A DNA stretch of 64,000 nt from Bacteroidota bacterium (GTDB lineage: Bacteria > Bacteroidota > Bacteroidia > Bacteroidales > ML635J-15): positions 1 to 64,000 of the forward strand of contig JAKQEK010000197.1 in NCBI GenBank assembly GCA_029558535.1. The letters are read 5' to 3'. A model generated the notes under the pieces. The model was not told the DNA's origin. It saw nothing but the letters and a program-made list of their open reading frames with translations, and ran no database searches. Shown here one piece after another: positions 35,911 through 44,644 of this stretch (position 1 is its first letter; every line of letters begins with the position of its first letter). Made by a program: the position numbers and the translations under genes.

Positions 35911-35931
35911 AAGCCGGCACTTAACCGGCTT
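35911..35931 (+). terminator. Stem-loop terminator between dapF and a convergent lipoprotein gene
   Basis: AAGCCGG (35911-35917) pairs with CCGGCTT (35925-35931). It is flanked by an A-run on the left and TATATTT on the right, so it could serve both converging genes. Confidence 0.7.
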
Positions 35932-35955
35932 ATATTTAGTTTAAGACAATCATTT

Positions 35956-36849
35956 TTAATAAGGAGTATAAACTTCAGTAACTCTGTCAACCAAACCATT
36001 TTTGGTAACATTTAGTTCGAGAACAATCCTTTTAACAGTTTTCGAACCGAACAAATACTCAATACGAGATAGTGGTAAATGTGTTACCTGATCTTCGACA
36101 CCTGAAATATAAACCTGATGTGAAGCTCCTCCAACGGAATCCTGATAGTATTGAGCATCTATTCTCAGATAAGTAAAACACAGAATTGAATCTATACCTT
36201 GCTCATAACTCATTGCTGAGAAAAATGGTCTTTCTTTATCATCTGCAGTACCCATATAACCAATACTTTCAGATTTAATTTGTGACAAACCCGGATGAAA
36301 CAAATCTGCATTAATTTTAAAATAACTTTTCTCTCCGTCCCAATAATGTGCATATACTTTAGGGAATTTCAATCTTCCGGGAACTCTAGTATCTGCAACG
36401 ACATTTGAATTATAGGTAGAGTCATTATTCAAATTAAAAGTTGTTCTTGTTGTAACATAAGTATTTGTAAAAGCATTAGCTATGTTCGCAATTGTAATAT
36501 TCCTAGCTCTTGTCGAAACATTTAATTCATCATCTGTTGCAGTATATATAAGGTCAACAGACAATACTTTTTTAAGATAACCTGCTGAAGTAGTATCTAA
36601 AACAGTTGTACGATTACTTGTAACAATAATATTTGCAGTTTGAGTTGCATTATCTTCTACCAAAACTCCCGGGTCAACAAATTTTGTATAAAGCAAAACA
36701 GTAGTATCAGTTTCATAATCCTTTAATATAACTCCTTCAAGTCCTAATAAATAAATTTTTGGACCCGTTTCATCTTTTGGACCACAAGATGTAAATATTA
36801 CAGTAGCAGCTACAAAAACCACTATAACAATGCTTAATATTCTTTTCAT
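35956..36849 (-). CDS. Lipoprotein with Ig-like (DUF5011-like) domain, copy 1
   Basis: This is a 297-aa protein. The lipoprotein signal ends TVIFTSC, with Cys22 lipidated. The N-terminal half has the Ig-like pattern FVDPGVLVEDN ... LIYTATDDELNVSTRA, typical of DUF5011-type domains. The second half (RVPGRLKFPKVYAHYWDGEK and onwards) is shared with the next gene but is otherwise unfamiliar. It is a tandem paralog of the gene at 36995-37885 and lies downstream of a T9SS subtilase. It is likely an outer-membrane or surface lipoprotein; function unknown. Confidence 0.78.
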   Translation of the reverse strand: MKRILSIVIVVFVAATVIFTSCGPKDETGPKIYLLGLEGVILKDYETDTTVLLYTKFVDPGVLVEDNATQTANIIVTSNRTTVLDTTSAGYLKKVLSVDLIYTATDDELNVSTRARNITIANIANAFTNTYVTTRTTFNLNNDSTYNSNVVADTRVPGRLKFPKVYAHYWDGEKSYFKINADLFHPGLSQIKSESIGYMGTADDKERPFFSAMSYEQGIDSILCFTYLRIDAQYYQDSVGGASHQVYISGVEDQVTHLPLSRIEYLFGSKTVKRIVLELNVTKNGLVDRVTEVYTPY

Positions 36850-36994
36850 AAACTAGTATTTAAAATAAAATTATCGTAAAATTATTAAAATATTTTTATA
36901 AAGCAAATATAATATCTTTTATTGAAACAATGCAATATTGAATTTATTGTTTTACGCTATTTATAAAATTAAAGCTTCCACTAATTAAATTTTA

Positions 36995-37885
36995 TTATAA
37001 AGGAGTATATATTTCTGTAACTCTGTCAGTATATTCCCCATCTTTTGTAACATTTAATTCCAGAACAATCCTTTTTATAGTGTTGGAACCATCAAGATAC
37101 TCAATACGGGAATAAGGTAAATCGTTATTCGTCGGATCAGCTACTCCCGATATTGTATATTGATTACCTAGATTATCAGTAAATGGTTGAGCAGAAATCA
37201 TCAAATACTCAAAATCCAACGCCGAATTTATTCCTTCTTCGTAACACATGTCTAAAAAATATGGTGTTTCTTTGTCGCTTGCTGTACCCATATATGCAAT
37301 TGCAGCAGAATAATTAGTAGAAAGGTCCGGACTATATAAATCTGCAACAATCCTGAAATAAACACTTTGACTACTCTCCTCGTGATTATATACCTTTGGA
37401 AAACTTATTCTTCCCGGAATACGACCATCAACAGATACAATTGAATTATAATTGGCTACAGCAGGCAAGTACATACTCGTCCTGTTTGTAATATATGTCC
37501 CTGCAAAAGGTTGAGAAATATTCCTGATTGAAATTTGTTTTTCGATTGTTGACACATTTAAAGCCTCATCTTTTGCAGTATAAGTAATCTTAACATCTTC
37601 TACCTTTTTCAAATAGCCATCAGTGGTAACGCTAAGTACATCTTCGCTATCATCAGTTACAATTATATTCTCAAGGTCACTCACATTATCCTCAACAATT
37701 ACTCCAGGATCTACATATTTAGTATATAATAACAAAATTGTATCTGTCTGATTTGCTTCTAAAATCTGATTATTAACACCCAGAAGATAAATAATGGGAC
37801 CAGTTTCATCAGGTTTTTTACATGATGATAAAATAACTAAACATAAAATAAAAAATACAGCAAAAATTGTTAAGAATGTTTTCAT
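36995..37885 (-). CDS. Lipoprotein with Ig-like (DUF5011-like) domain, copy 2
   Basis: This is a 296-aa protein with lipobox VILSSC (Cys21). It aligns along its whole length with the neighbour at 35956-36849 (shared DETGP-IYLLG, VDPGV-VEDN, GYLKKV, LNVST, GR-FPKVY, YMGTA-DKE, ALE-RIVLELNVTK), so the two arose by tandem duplication. 145 bp separate them. The subtilase gene lies 69 bp upstream on the same strand, and the three may form one unit. Function unknown. Confidence 0.78.
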   Translation of the reverse strand: MKTFLTIFAVFFILCLVILSSCKKPDETGPIIYLLGVNNQILEANQTDTILLLYTKYVDPGVIVEDNVSDLENIIVTDDSEDVLSVTTDGYLKKVEDVKITYTAKDEALNVSTIEKQISIRNISQPFAGTYITNRTSMYLPAVANYNSIVSVDGRIPGRISFPKVYNHEESSQSVYFRIVADLYSPDLSTNYSAAIAYMGTASDKETPYFLDMCYEEGINSALDFEYLMISAQPFTDNLGNQYTISGVADPTNNDLPYSRIEYLDGSNTIKRIVLELNVTKDGEYTDRVTEIYTPL

Positions 37886-37954
37886 AGTAGTAAATTATTA
37901 ATTCATCAACAAATATAACATTTTTTTTACTGCTTAAGAATTCTAAAACTATCT

Positions 37955-40567
37955 TTATTTACAAATAACAATTTTTGAGTTATACAAAGAATTTTTATAT
38001 TTTACGAAATACATCCCATGCAAATAATCTGACAGTGGAATGTGGTTTTTCCCGAGTTTCAGATCTATTATAAGAACTATTTTACCGCTAATATCACATA
38101 ACTGCATTTGTTCGTCTTCATACTCACAATCAATAACAATAAAACCTTGTGCAGGATTAGGATATATTAACGGTTTTTTAAAATCAAACAAAAATTCATC
38201 TTCAATATTGTTGACAGACAAATCCAGCACTTCAATCTGATCAATATAAACGACAGAACCGCGATCATTTTTTGTTTTAAATCTTATAACCACATCCTGA
38301 CCTCGGTAATTTTCCAAAGAAATATAGGCAGTATCAAACTCCGAAACATCTAGCGGTTTATAAATTGAAGACATGGCATCTCCCGAAACTGTAGCTAGAG
38401 TTTGTCCTCCATCTCTGTATAAAACCTCATTATAGTTTAATCCACAATCGGTACTTATCTCTACAACTAAACTATCATTATAAATATGAACCAATCTGTT
38501 CTTATAAGCATAAGTAAATACAAGAAAGATACTATCATCGTTTGGAATATTCATTTGTGGCAGAGTTGCAAAATCTTCTTCCCATGCACGTGACCCGTAT
38601 GTATTAAAGTTAACTCCCATTGCTTTAAACTGATCTTCGTTTCCCCAGGCCAAATTCGTCCAGGTGCTTTTATAATCAGGATTTAAAATGAACAAATCAG
38701 AGTTTGATAAATCTTCATTAATCAATTCGAAATTTTCAGAAAATGGAAATTCAGTTTCTCCCAAAACATAAATTTTTCTGTTCACTCCATTATTGAATTT
38801 ATCATATTCAACATAATTATGATAAGGTTTAGCGATAGCATGTATATAATTTCTACCTGTTGCAAGATTGTAAGATTCTGAATTGAATAAATAATTTTCT
38901 CCCGGTTGAAGTATTATTTCAATTATACTGTCACAAACAAGCAATTCATTAATATAAATCTTGACAGTAAAAGTATCAATCAGATTCTGACCAATGTTAT
39001 CAACCAATATTTGTACTGAAGGATTACTATTAACGGGGCATAAAAAATTATCATCAGGATTTAACAAACTGATTTGAAGGTCATATTCGTTTGTAACAGG
39101 TGGTACAGGAGTATAAGTCAGAGATAGATATTCGTATGCAGCCAAGACATCTATAAGTCCTCGTCCATAAACATTATCCTCGCCAACTTCACCCAAATCA
39201 ATTGCTGTATAATACAAAGCATATTTCAGCTCAAATGCAGAAACCATAGGAAATGCTTCGGCTAAAAGCAATAATGCTCCCGACACATGTGGACAAGCCA
39301 TTGATGTTCCTTGCAAATATGAATATGAATCAATACCAGAACAAGAACGAATATTTACTCCGGGAGCAGAAACTTCGGGTTTTATTTGTAATGGACCTTC
39401 TTCATCAACACAAGGTGTTGGCCCTCTGCTCGAAAAGGAAGCAATAGTATTTGAAGCTGTCAGGGCACCTACAGCCATAGGATTAACTTCATTAAAAACC
39501 CTCATAGCCGGAAATCCTGTAGTGGATGCTCCGGGGCCATCATTTCCAGCCGAAAAAGGAGAACAGATTCCGGCAGTTTCCATAACAACAAATATTTCTG
39601 CCTCTGCCATGTCGCAGGCACCAAATTCCATGGCTAGAGTATAGTCATATCCCCACGAATTATTTATTACCTTTGGAACATCATCAGAAGTTTCAGGATT
39701 TCCATCAGGATCCAAAACCCATTGAAAAACATTCATAAATGCTGCAGGATCAAGCAAATCGTCATTTGAACTTGCTACAGGATCACTTGCTATCCACATT
39801 GCATTAAATGCTACACCAATAGTATCATTATGGGCCGGGTCCAAGCCTAAAGTCGTACCGGTTGTGTGAGTGCCATGACTAGACGAAGCATGATCGGCAG
39901 GCTCTTCGCTTCTGACTCCAAACCAACATTGACTCATCGGCAAATAATTACCGGCAAAATTATCCCGTATCGCAGGATGCTCAGGAAACACTCCCGTATC
40001 CATACTTAAAAAAAGAATATTTCTACCTGTATAGCCCAATTCCCATAATTTGTGTGCATTTATCGTTTTCAAACCGGGTTCAGCACCATTGACGATTTTT
40101 TCAACATTTACAATAGGTTCAAACTCACCCAAAAGACGGTATCTGGGTGTATTAAGATCAATGTATTTAACATCCTTTAATTCGGCTAATTGATAAACTA
40201 AATCCTTCTTAATATTTAAGTTCATCATATTCACTGCCCAAAAAATCTTAATATCAGTTACTGCATTTTTATCAGATTTCAAGAAGGTTTCCAATATTGG
40301 GATAAAAGCTTCTTGAGATATCTCAGAGTTAGTTTTTAACAAATTAATCACTTCAAAATTCCTTTCATTAAATGAAGCATTTCTTTTGTCCAACTCTTTA
40401 GCAAGATTAAAAATATCATAATACGATGAAAAATACACATTGATATTTATATAGATTTCCTCTTTACTATCTTCACTCAGTTTTGCATTCAGAAGAGGAC
40501 TTATAATGTATTGAGAATACAAAAAGCTACTGAAACACAATAAAATTAAGGATAACAATGTTTTCAT
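37955..40567 (-). CDS. Secreted subtilisin-like serine protease with T9SS domain
   Basis: The protein is 870 aa from the ATG at 40567, which opens the signal peptide MKTLLSLILLCFSSFLYSQ; the frame is open 12 codons further. An N-terminal propeptide-like region (to about 165) precedes an S8 peptidase domain with the full triad: Asp in FLSMDTGV, His in SSHGTHTTGT, Ser in GTSMACPHVSG. A CARDB-like domain and a jelly-roll-like region follow, then the T9SS sorting domain (LIYPNPAQGFIVIDC to SKIVICK). It is expected to digest extracellular protein. Confidence 0.9.
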   Translation of the reverse strand: MKTLLSLILLCFSSFLYSQYIISPLLNAKLSEDSKEEIYININVYFSSYYDIFNLAKELDKRNASFNERNFEVINLLKTNSEISQEAFIPILETFLKSDKNAVTDIKIFWAVNMMNLNIKKDLVYQLAELKDVKYIDLNTPRYRLLGEFEPIVNVEKIVNGAEPGLKTINAHKLWELGYTGRNILFLSMDTGVFPEHPAIRDNFAGNYLPMSQCWFGVRSEEPADHASSSHGTHTTGTTLGLDPAHNDTIGVAFNAMWIASDPVASSNDDLLDPAAFMNVFQWVLDPDGNPETSDDVPKVINNSWGYDYTLAMEFGACDMAEAEIFVVMETAGICSPFSAGNDGPGASTTGFPAMRVFNEVNPMAVGALTASNTIASFSSRGPTPCVDEEGPLQIKPEVSAPGVNIRSCSGIDSYSYLQGTSMACPHVSGALLLLAEAFPMVSAFELKYALYYTAIDLGEVGEDNVYGRGLIDVLAAYEYLSLTYTPVPPVTNEYDLQISLLNPDDNFLCPVNSNPSVQILVDNIGQNLIDTFTVKIYINELLVCDSIIEIILQPGENYLFNSESYNLATGRNYIHAIAKPYHNYVEYDKFNNGVNRKIYVLGETEFPFSENFELINEDLSNSDLFILNPDYKSTWTNLAWGNEDQFKAMGVNFNTYGSRAWEEDFATLPQMNIPNDDSIFLVFTYAYKNRLVHIYNDSLVVEISTDCGLNYNEVLYRDGGQTLATVSGDAMSSIYKPLDVSEFDTAYISLENYRGQDVVIRFKTKNDRGSVVYIDQIEVLDLSVNNIEDEFLFDFKKPLIYPNPAQGFIVIDCEYEDEQMQLCDISGKIVLIIDLKLGKNHIPLSDYLHGMYFVKYKNSLYNSKIVICK

Positions 40568-40691
40568 AATTGACAATTTATTGCCAAATATATTTATTTT
40601 CAATGAATGGAATAAAATTGTTTCAATTTATTTTAAACTAAATTTAAATTCGTATTTTTACAGTAATTTCTAATTTGTATAAAACAGGCAA

Positions 40692-41264
40692 ATGAAAAAA
40701 CTTATTATTATTATCTTTTTGATTACGGGATCATTGTTTGCATCAGCCCAGGTTGGCGACTTTGATGACAATGCTGACGGTGGTGGGTTTGGATCTATTA
40801 TGGTCAGTTTTAGAACACTGGATGAAAGATTTGCCCTGTATTCCGGTGGTGGTGGTGGTTTTATTGTTAAGGATTTTAGAATTGGCGTTTTCTTTAATGG
40901 ACTTACAAATTCATTTAGCAAAAATGACACTTTGAATATTAGCTATAAATTAGGTTGTAGTTATGGTGGGATTTGGTTAGGATATCCATTTTTTAAAAAT
41001 AAAGATTTGCATGGATTAGCAGAAATGAAATTTAGTATAGGCAATACAAGATTGATAAATACAAACTGGATACAGATAGATAATGGAATGTTTTACGGTT
41101 TCACACCATCTTTGGCAGTGGAATACAACGTAACTGACGTTTTCAGAATAAGTACCGGTTTAGAATATCATTATAGTTTATTTCCAAAACCTCCTGTATA
41201 CTATACAGCTTCATCTTTCTGTTCACCGGGTGTTTTTATTTCACTTAAACTCGGCACTTTTTAA
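40692..41264 (+). CDS. Exported protein, probably a small outer-membrane barrel
   Basis: This is a 190-aa protein with a signal peptide (MKKLIIIIFLITGSLFASAQ). The mature part is rich in alternating aromatic and polar strands and glycine, and ends in KLGTF with a terminal Phe, as outer-membrane beta-barrels often do. There is no recognised family. Its stop codon TAA (41262-41264) overlaps the stop codon of the convergent trmN6 gene (41261-41263) by two bases. Confidence 0.72.
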   Translation: MKKLIIIIFLITGSLFASAQVGDFDDNADGGGFGSIMVSFRTLDERFALYSGGGGGFIVKDFRIGVFFNGLTNSFSKNDTLNISYKLGCSYGGIWLGYPFFKNKDLHGLAEMKFSIGNTRLINTNWIQIDNGMFYGFTPSLAVEYNVTDVFRISTGLEYHYSLFPKPPVYYTASSFCSPGVFISLKLGTF

Positions 41265-41968
41265 AAATTCAGATAAAAATCACGTGTAAGGTTTTTGTAT
41301 TCATCTGTATAATCATGTCTTTGATCATTTTCAATAATTAAAGCAGTGGTTTTAATTTCAGTCTTCAATTTTGACATTTCGATTATAACCCGAACCGGCC
41401 TCATTCCCATTTTTGGAATTATAATTAACTTTGATTTGAGATAAAGTCCTTTATTTTGGCATTCTGTTAAAAACGCCTCAGATTGTTCTACAGGTAAAAT
41501 AACTTGAATTCTTCCTTGTTCAGAAAGTAATCTTAAAGAATGTAAAACCAAATCTTTAATATTTAAATCAATGTTGTGCCTTGCTCTTGCCCTGTTTTTA
41601 TCAGGAGCTAATACTCCTGCCGAAAAATACGGAGGATTTGATACAATTAAATCAAATTTAACATCGGTACAAAAATTTTGCAAAGATGAATTTATAACCA
41701 CTATTCTATCAGCATATTCTGAATTTGTAACATTAAACTTCGCTATTGATGCTGATTCTTCATTGATATCAATAGCATAGATAAAAGCTTGAGATTTCTG
41801 GGCCATCATCAAAGCAATCAAACCTGTACCAGTTCCAATATCAAGTATGTTTTTCACATTATCGCAGTCTGTTGCTGCTCCCAATAAAACAGCATCTGTA
41901 CCAATCTTAAAAACTTTATCAGATTGTAAAATATTAAATTTCTTGAATTTGAAAAGCTTCTCCCCCAT
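41261..41968 (-). CDS. trmN6: tRNA1(Val) adenine-N6 methyltransferase
   Basis: This is a 235-aa protein from the ATG at 41968 (MGEKLFKFKKFNILQSDKVF); the frame extends 15 codons upstream into the previous gene, which I consider read-through. Motif I (ILDIGTGTGLIALMMAQ) and the N6-methylase motif VSNPPYF are both clear, and KIGTDAVLLGAA is typical of YfiC/TrmN6, which methylates A37 of tRNA1Val. It follows the TIGR02757 gene with one base between stop and start, so the two are coupled. Confidence 0.86.
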   Translation of the reverse strand: MGEKLFKFKKFNILQSDKVFKIGTDAVLLGAATDCDNVKNILDIGTGTGLIALMMAQKSQAFIYAIDINEESASIAKFNVTNSEYADRIVVINSSLQNFCTDVKFDLIVSNPPYFSAGVLAPDKNRARARHNIDLNIKDLVLHSLRLLSEQGRIQVILPVEQSEAFLTECQNKGLYLKSKLIIIPKMGMRPVRVIIEMSKLKTEIKTTALIIENDQRHDYTDEYKNLTRDFYLNF

Positions 41969-41969
41969 A

Positions 41970-42737
41970 TTAAAAATCCTCATTAACACCAACGCCAAAT
42001 AAAGCAAAGTCATATTTTATCGGATCGTGCGGATCAAACTTTCTTAATACTTCTGTAAGTTCGCAAACTGCTTTCCAATCGTTCTGATTTCTTTCTAATA
42101 TTCCCAACAAACGTGCAATTCGGCCACTATGTACATCAAGCGGGATATAAAGTTCCGCAGGTGAAATGCTCTTCCATAATCCAAAGTCAATACCTCTTTT
42201 ATCATCTCTAACCATCCACCTTAAAAACATATTCAAACGTTTAGCTGCTGAACCTGTTTCAACATTTGCCACGTGTCTCCGAGTATTGGGATTGCATGGT
42301 AGTAAAAAAAACATTCGATAGAAATTTACCAATCCTTCGTACAGGCAATCCTTAGATGTAAAAACATTTTCAAGACCATTGTGATTTAAATAAATATTTT
42401 TTAGCGACCTTATAAAATATTTCAAATCCTGAGAATTAAAAGTTCTGTGTACTGATTTGTTAAATCTGTTAAGATCCTTTTCATTATGATTAATAACAAA
42501 TTCATAAGGTGAATCGTCCATTAAACTCATAAAACTACTAGCATTCTTAATAATAGTTTTTCGTTGTCCCCAAGCAATTGTAGCACTTATAATAGCACTG
42601 ATTTCAATATCTTCTTTTAAGCTAAACAAATGAGGTATTTGAATAGGATCGGTTTCAATAAATTCAGGATTGGCAAATTTATTGTATTTACTATCGAGAT
42701 AATCTTTTATTTCGGCAAGGTCGTTTTTTTTGACCAT
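41970..42737 (-). CDS. TIGR02757/DUF2400 family protein
   Basis: This is a 255-aa protein. Features of the family are visible: FANPEFIETDPIQIPHLFSL, DIEISAIISATIAWGQRKTI, FLRWMVRDDKRGIDFGLW and YIPLDVHSGRIARLLG. The function is unknown; the fold resembles helix-hairpin-helix glycosylase-like proteins, which suggests nucleic-acid repair, but this is not shown. It is the first gene of a two-gene unit with trmN6. Confidence 0.86.
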   Translation of the reverse strand: MVKKNDLAEIKDYLDSKYNKFANPEFIETDPIQIPHLFSLKEDIEISAIISATIAWGQRKTIIKNASSFMSLMDDSPYEFVINHNEKDLNRFNKSVHRTFNSQDLKYFIRSLKNIYLNHNGLENVFTSKDCLYEGLVNFYRMFFLLPCNPNTRRHVANVETGSAAKRLNMFLRWMVRDDKRGIDFGLWKSISPAELYIPLDVHSGRIARLLGILERNQNDWKAVCELTEVLRKFDPHDPIKYDFALFGVGVNEDF

Positions 42738-42807
42738 TAATGTAAAAATTTAAGAGTCGAAGTTAAAACATTATTTAAAATTAAAAACAATTTATTTTCT
42801 TTGTATT

Positions 42808-43440
42808 ATGTTTTTTAACTATTTATGGAAAGGTATTGTTGTTGGCTTATCGGCTTCTATCCCGTTAGGTCCGATTGGAGTTTTGTGTATTCAACGAACT
42901 TTAAATAAAGGAAAAACTTCAGGTTTTATTAGCGGTTTAGGGGCGGCAGCGGCAGATGGATTTTACGCTATTGTAGCAGGGTTCAGCATATCAATAATCA
43001 TTGACTCTCTTGTCGAATATCAACTTTATTTAAGAATTTTAGGTGGTCTTGTTCTACTATTCTTAGGATATAAACTAATGACAACTAACCCGGGAGTACA
43101 ATTAAGAAAGCAACTACGAAAAAAACGAACAGGATTATTCGGAGATTTCATATCAATTTTTGCTCTTACAGTATCAAATCCTATAACGGTTTTTGTTTTT
43201 GCGGCAGTATTTGCCGGTTTCGGAATTGTAGATAAAGAATCGAATGTTCTGTCTGTGTTAATATTAATATTAGGTGTATTACTCGGAGCTACAGCATGGT
43301 GGTTTACCCTGTCATCAGTTGTTAGCATTTTCAGACAAAAATTCAAATTGCGACGCATGTTGATTATTAATCGCATTGCAGGTATTTTAGTGATAATTTT
43401 TGGCCTGTTTATTTTCGGAACTTTGTTTTTTGGAAAGTAA
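42808..43440 (+). CDS. LysE-family amino-acid exporter
   Basis: This 210-aa protein has six hydrophobic segments and the LysE signature SIPLGPIGVLCIQRTLNKGK near the N-terminus, then GLGAAAADGFYA. It is expected to export amino acids or similar compounds; the specific substrate is unclear. It is divergent from the TIGR02757 gene. A heptamer tandem repeat begins 14 bp after its stop. Confidence 0.87.
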   Translation: MFFNYLWKGIVVGLSASIPLGPIGVLCIQRTLNKGKTSGFISGLGAAAADGFYAIVAGFSISIIIDSLVEYQLYLRILGGLVLLFLGYKLMTTNPGVQLRKQLRKKRTGLFGDFISIFALTVSNPITVFVFAAVFAGFGIVDKESNVLSVLILILGVLLGATAWWFTLSSVVSIFRQKFKLRRMLIINRIAGILVIIFGLFIFGTLFFGK

Positions 43441-43453
43441 AATGATAACAAAA

Positions 43454-43512
43454 CCCGAAATCCGAAATCCGAAACCCGAAACCCGAAATCCGAAACCCGA
43501 AATCCGAAATCC
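43454..43512. repeat. Heptamer tandem repeat (C/T)CCGAAA, about 8.4 copies
   Basis: Eight consecutive units of seven bases, each CCCGAAA or TCCGAAA, fill the 3' junction between the LysE and kdsD genes, plus TCC of a ninth. The two variants alternate irregularly. Copy number is expected to vary by slippage. It is not a CRISPR, since there are no spacers. Confidence 0.9.
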
Positions 43513-43521
43513 TAATCAGAT

Positions 43522-44499
43522 TTAGACAATACCCTCCCTCATCAAATCGTGTAAATGAACTATTCCTAGATATTTGCGATTTTCGGTAACGACAACCTGA
43601 GTAATATTATTTTTTCGTATTAATGACAAAGCATTAACAGCCAATTCATCTTTTTGTACAGTTTTGGGACTTACATTCATAATATCTTTTGCTGTTACAT
43701 CAAAGAAGTCAGACGAAAAATTTTCAAGCATTCTTCTTAAATCACCATCTGTAATTATCCCTAACAAATTACCATCCTTATCAACAACAGCAGTGGCTCC
43801 CAATCTTTTGCCTGTAATTTCAGAAATTATTTTTTTAATATCCGCTTCAGGATGTACTGAAGGAGATTCGTTTAATATATAAATATCCTCAACTTTAAGG
43901 TACAACTTTTTGCCAATAGACCCACCCGGATGAAATTTCGCAAAATCTTCCTTTGTAAATCCTTTAGCTTCCAGTAAAGCGACCATTAAAGCGTCTCCAA
44001 TAACTAATTGAGCTGTCGTGCTTGACGTTGGCACAAGATTATTAGAACATGCTTCGTTTGGGACTGTTGCCCTTAAAACGAAATCCGCAGATTTAGCAAG
44101 AAAAGAATCCATATCAGAAACAATAGCCACCAATAAATTGCCATTATTTTTAATCAAAGGAATAAGTACCTTTATCTCCGGTGTGTTGCCACTTTTAGAT
44201 ATACATATTACAATATCATCTTTTTGCACAATACCTAAGTCCCCATGGATTGCATCTGCAGCATGCATAAAAATAGCGGGAGTTCCTGTTGAGTTTAGGC
44301 TGGCAACTATTTTCATCCCAATATTTGCACTTTTTCCTATTCCTGTCAATATTACTCTTCCTGTAGATTCTGCAATTTTTTGAACAACATTGGCAAAACT
44401 ATCATCAACATATTCTATCAAGCCACTGATAGCATCGGATTCAGCTTTAACAGCAGCTTTTCCGCTTTTTATAATATTTTCTTTATTAAAAATTTGCAT
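43522..44499 (-). CDS. kdsD: Arabinose-5-phosphate isomerase (KpsF/GutQ family)
   Basis: The protein is 325 aa from the ATG at 44499 (MQIFNKENIIKSGKAAVKAE); 12 further codons upstream are unlikely to be used. An N-terminal SIS domain (GRVILTGIGKSANIGMK, then SKSGNTPEIKVLIP) is followed by two CBS domains (around 205-320). It makes arabinose 5-phosphate from ribulose 5-phosphate, the first step to Kdo for lipopolysaccharide. It is divergent from recQ. Confidence 0.9.
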   Translation of the reverse strand: MQIFNKENIIKSGKAAVKAESDAISGLIEYVDDSFANVVQKIAESTGRVILTGIGKSANIGMKIVASLNSTGTPAIFMHAADAIHGDLGIVQKDDIVICISKSGNTPEIKVLIPLIKNNGNLLVAIVSDMDSFLAKSADFVLRATVPNEACSNNLVPTSSTTAQLVIGDALMVALLEAKGFTKEDFAKFHPGGSIGKKLYLKVEDIYILNESPSVHPEADIKKIISEITGKRLGATAVVDKDGNLLGIITDGDLRRMLENFSSDFFDVTAKDIMNVSPKTVQKDELAVNALSLIRKNNITQVVVTENRKYLGIVHLHDLMREGIV

Positions 44500-44644
44500 C
44501 TTAAAAATTTTTGCTAATTTAGTATATAATTTCAAATGAACTTATTTTTCAAAAGTTTAAAGTTCATTTTAATAAAAATAATTAATCATTTCTTTATTTG
44601 AAAAATTATTTTAACTTTGAATTATATGGAATATATATTTTAAG

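Noticed and set aside
43454-43512. CRISPR array
   Set aside because: Seven-base units are contiguous without spacers, and no cas gene is present anywhere in the window.
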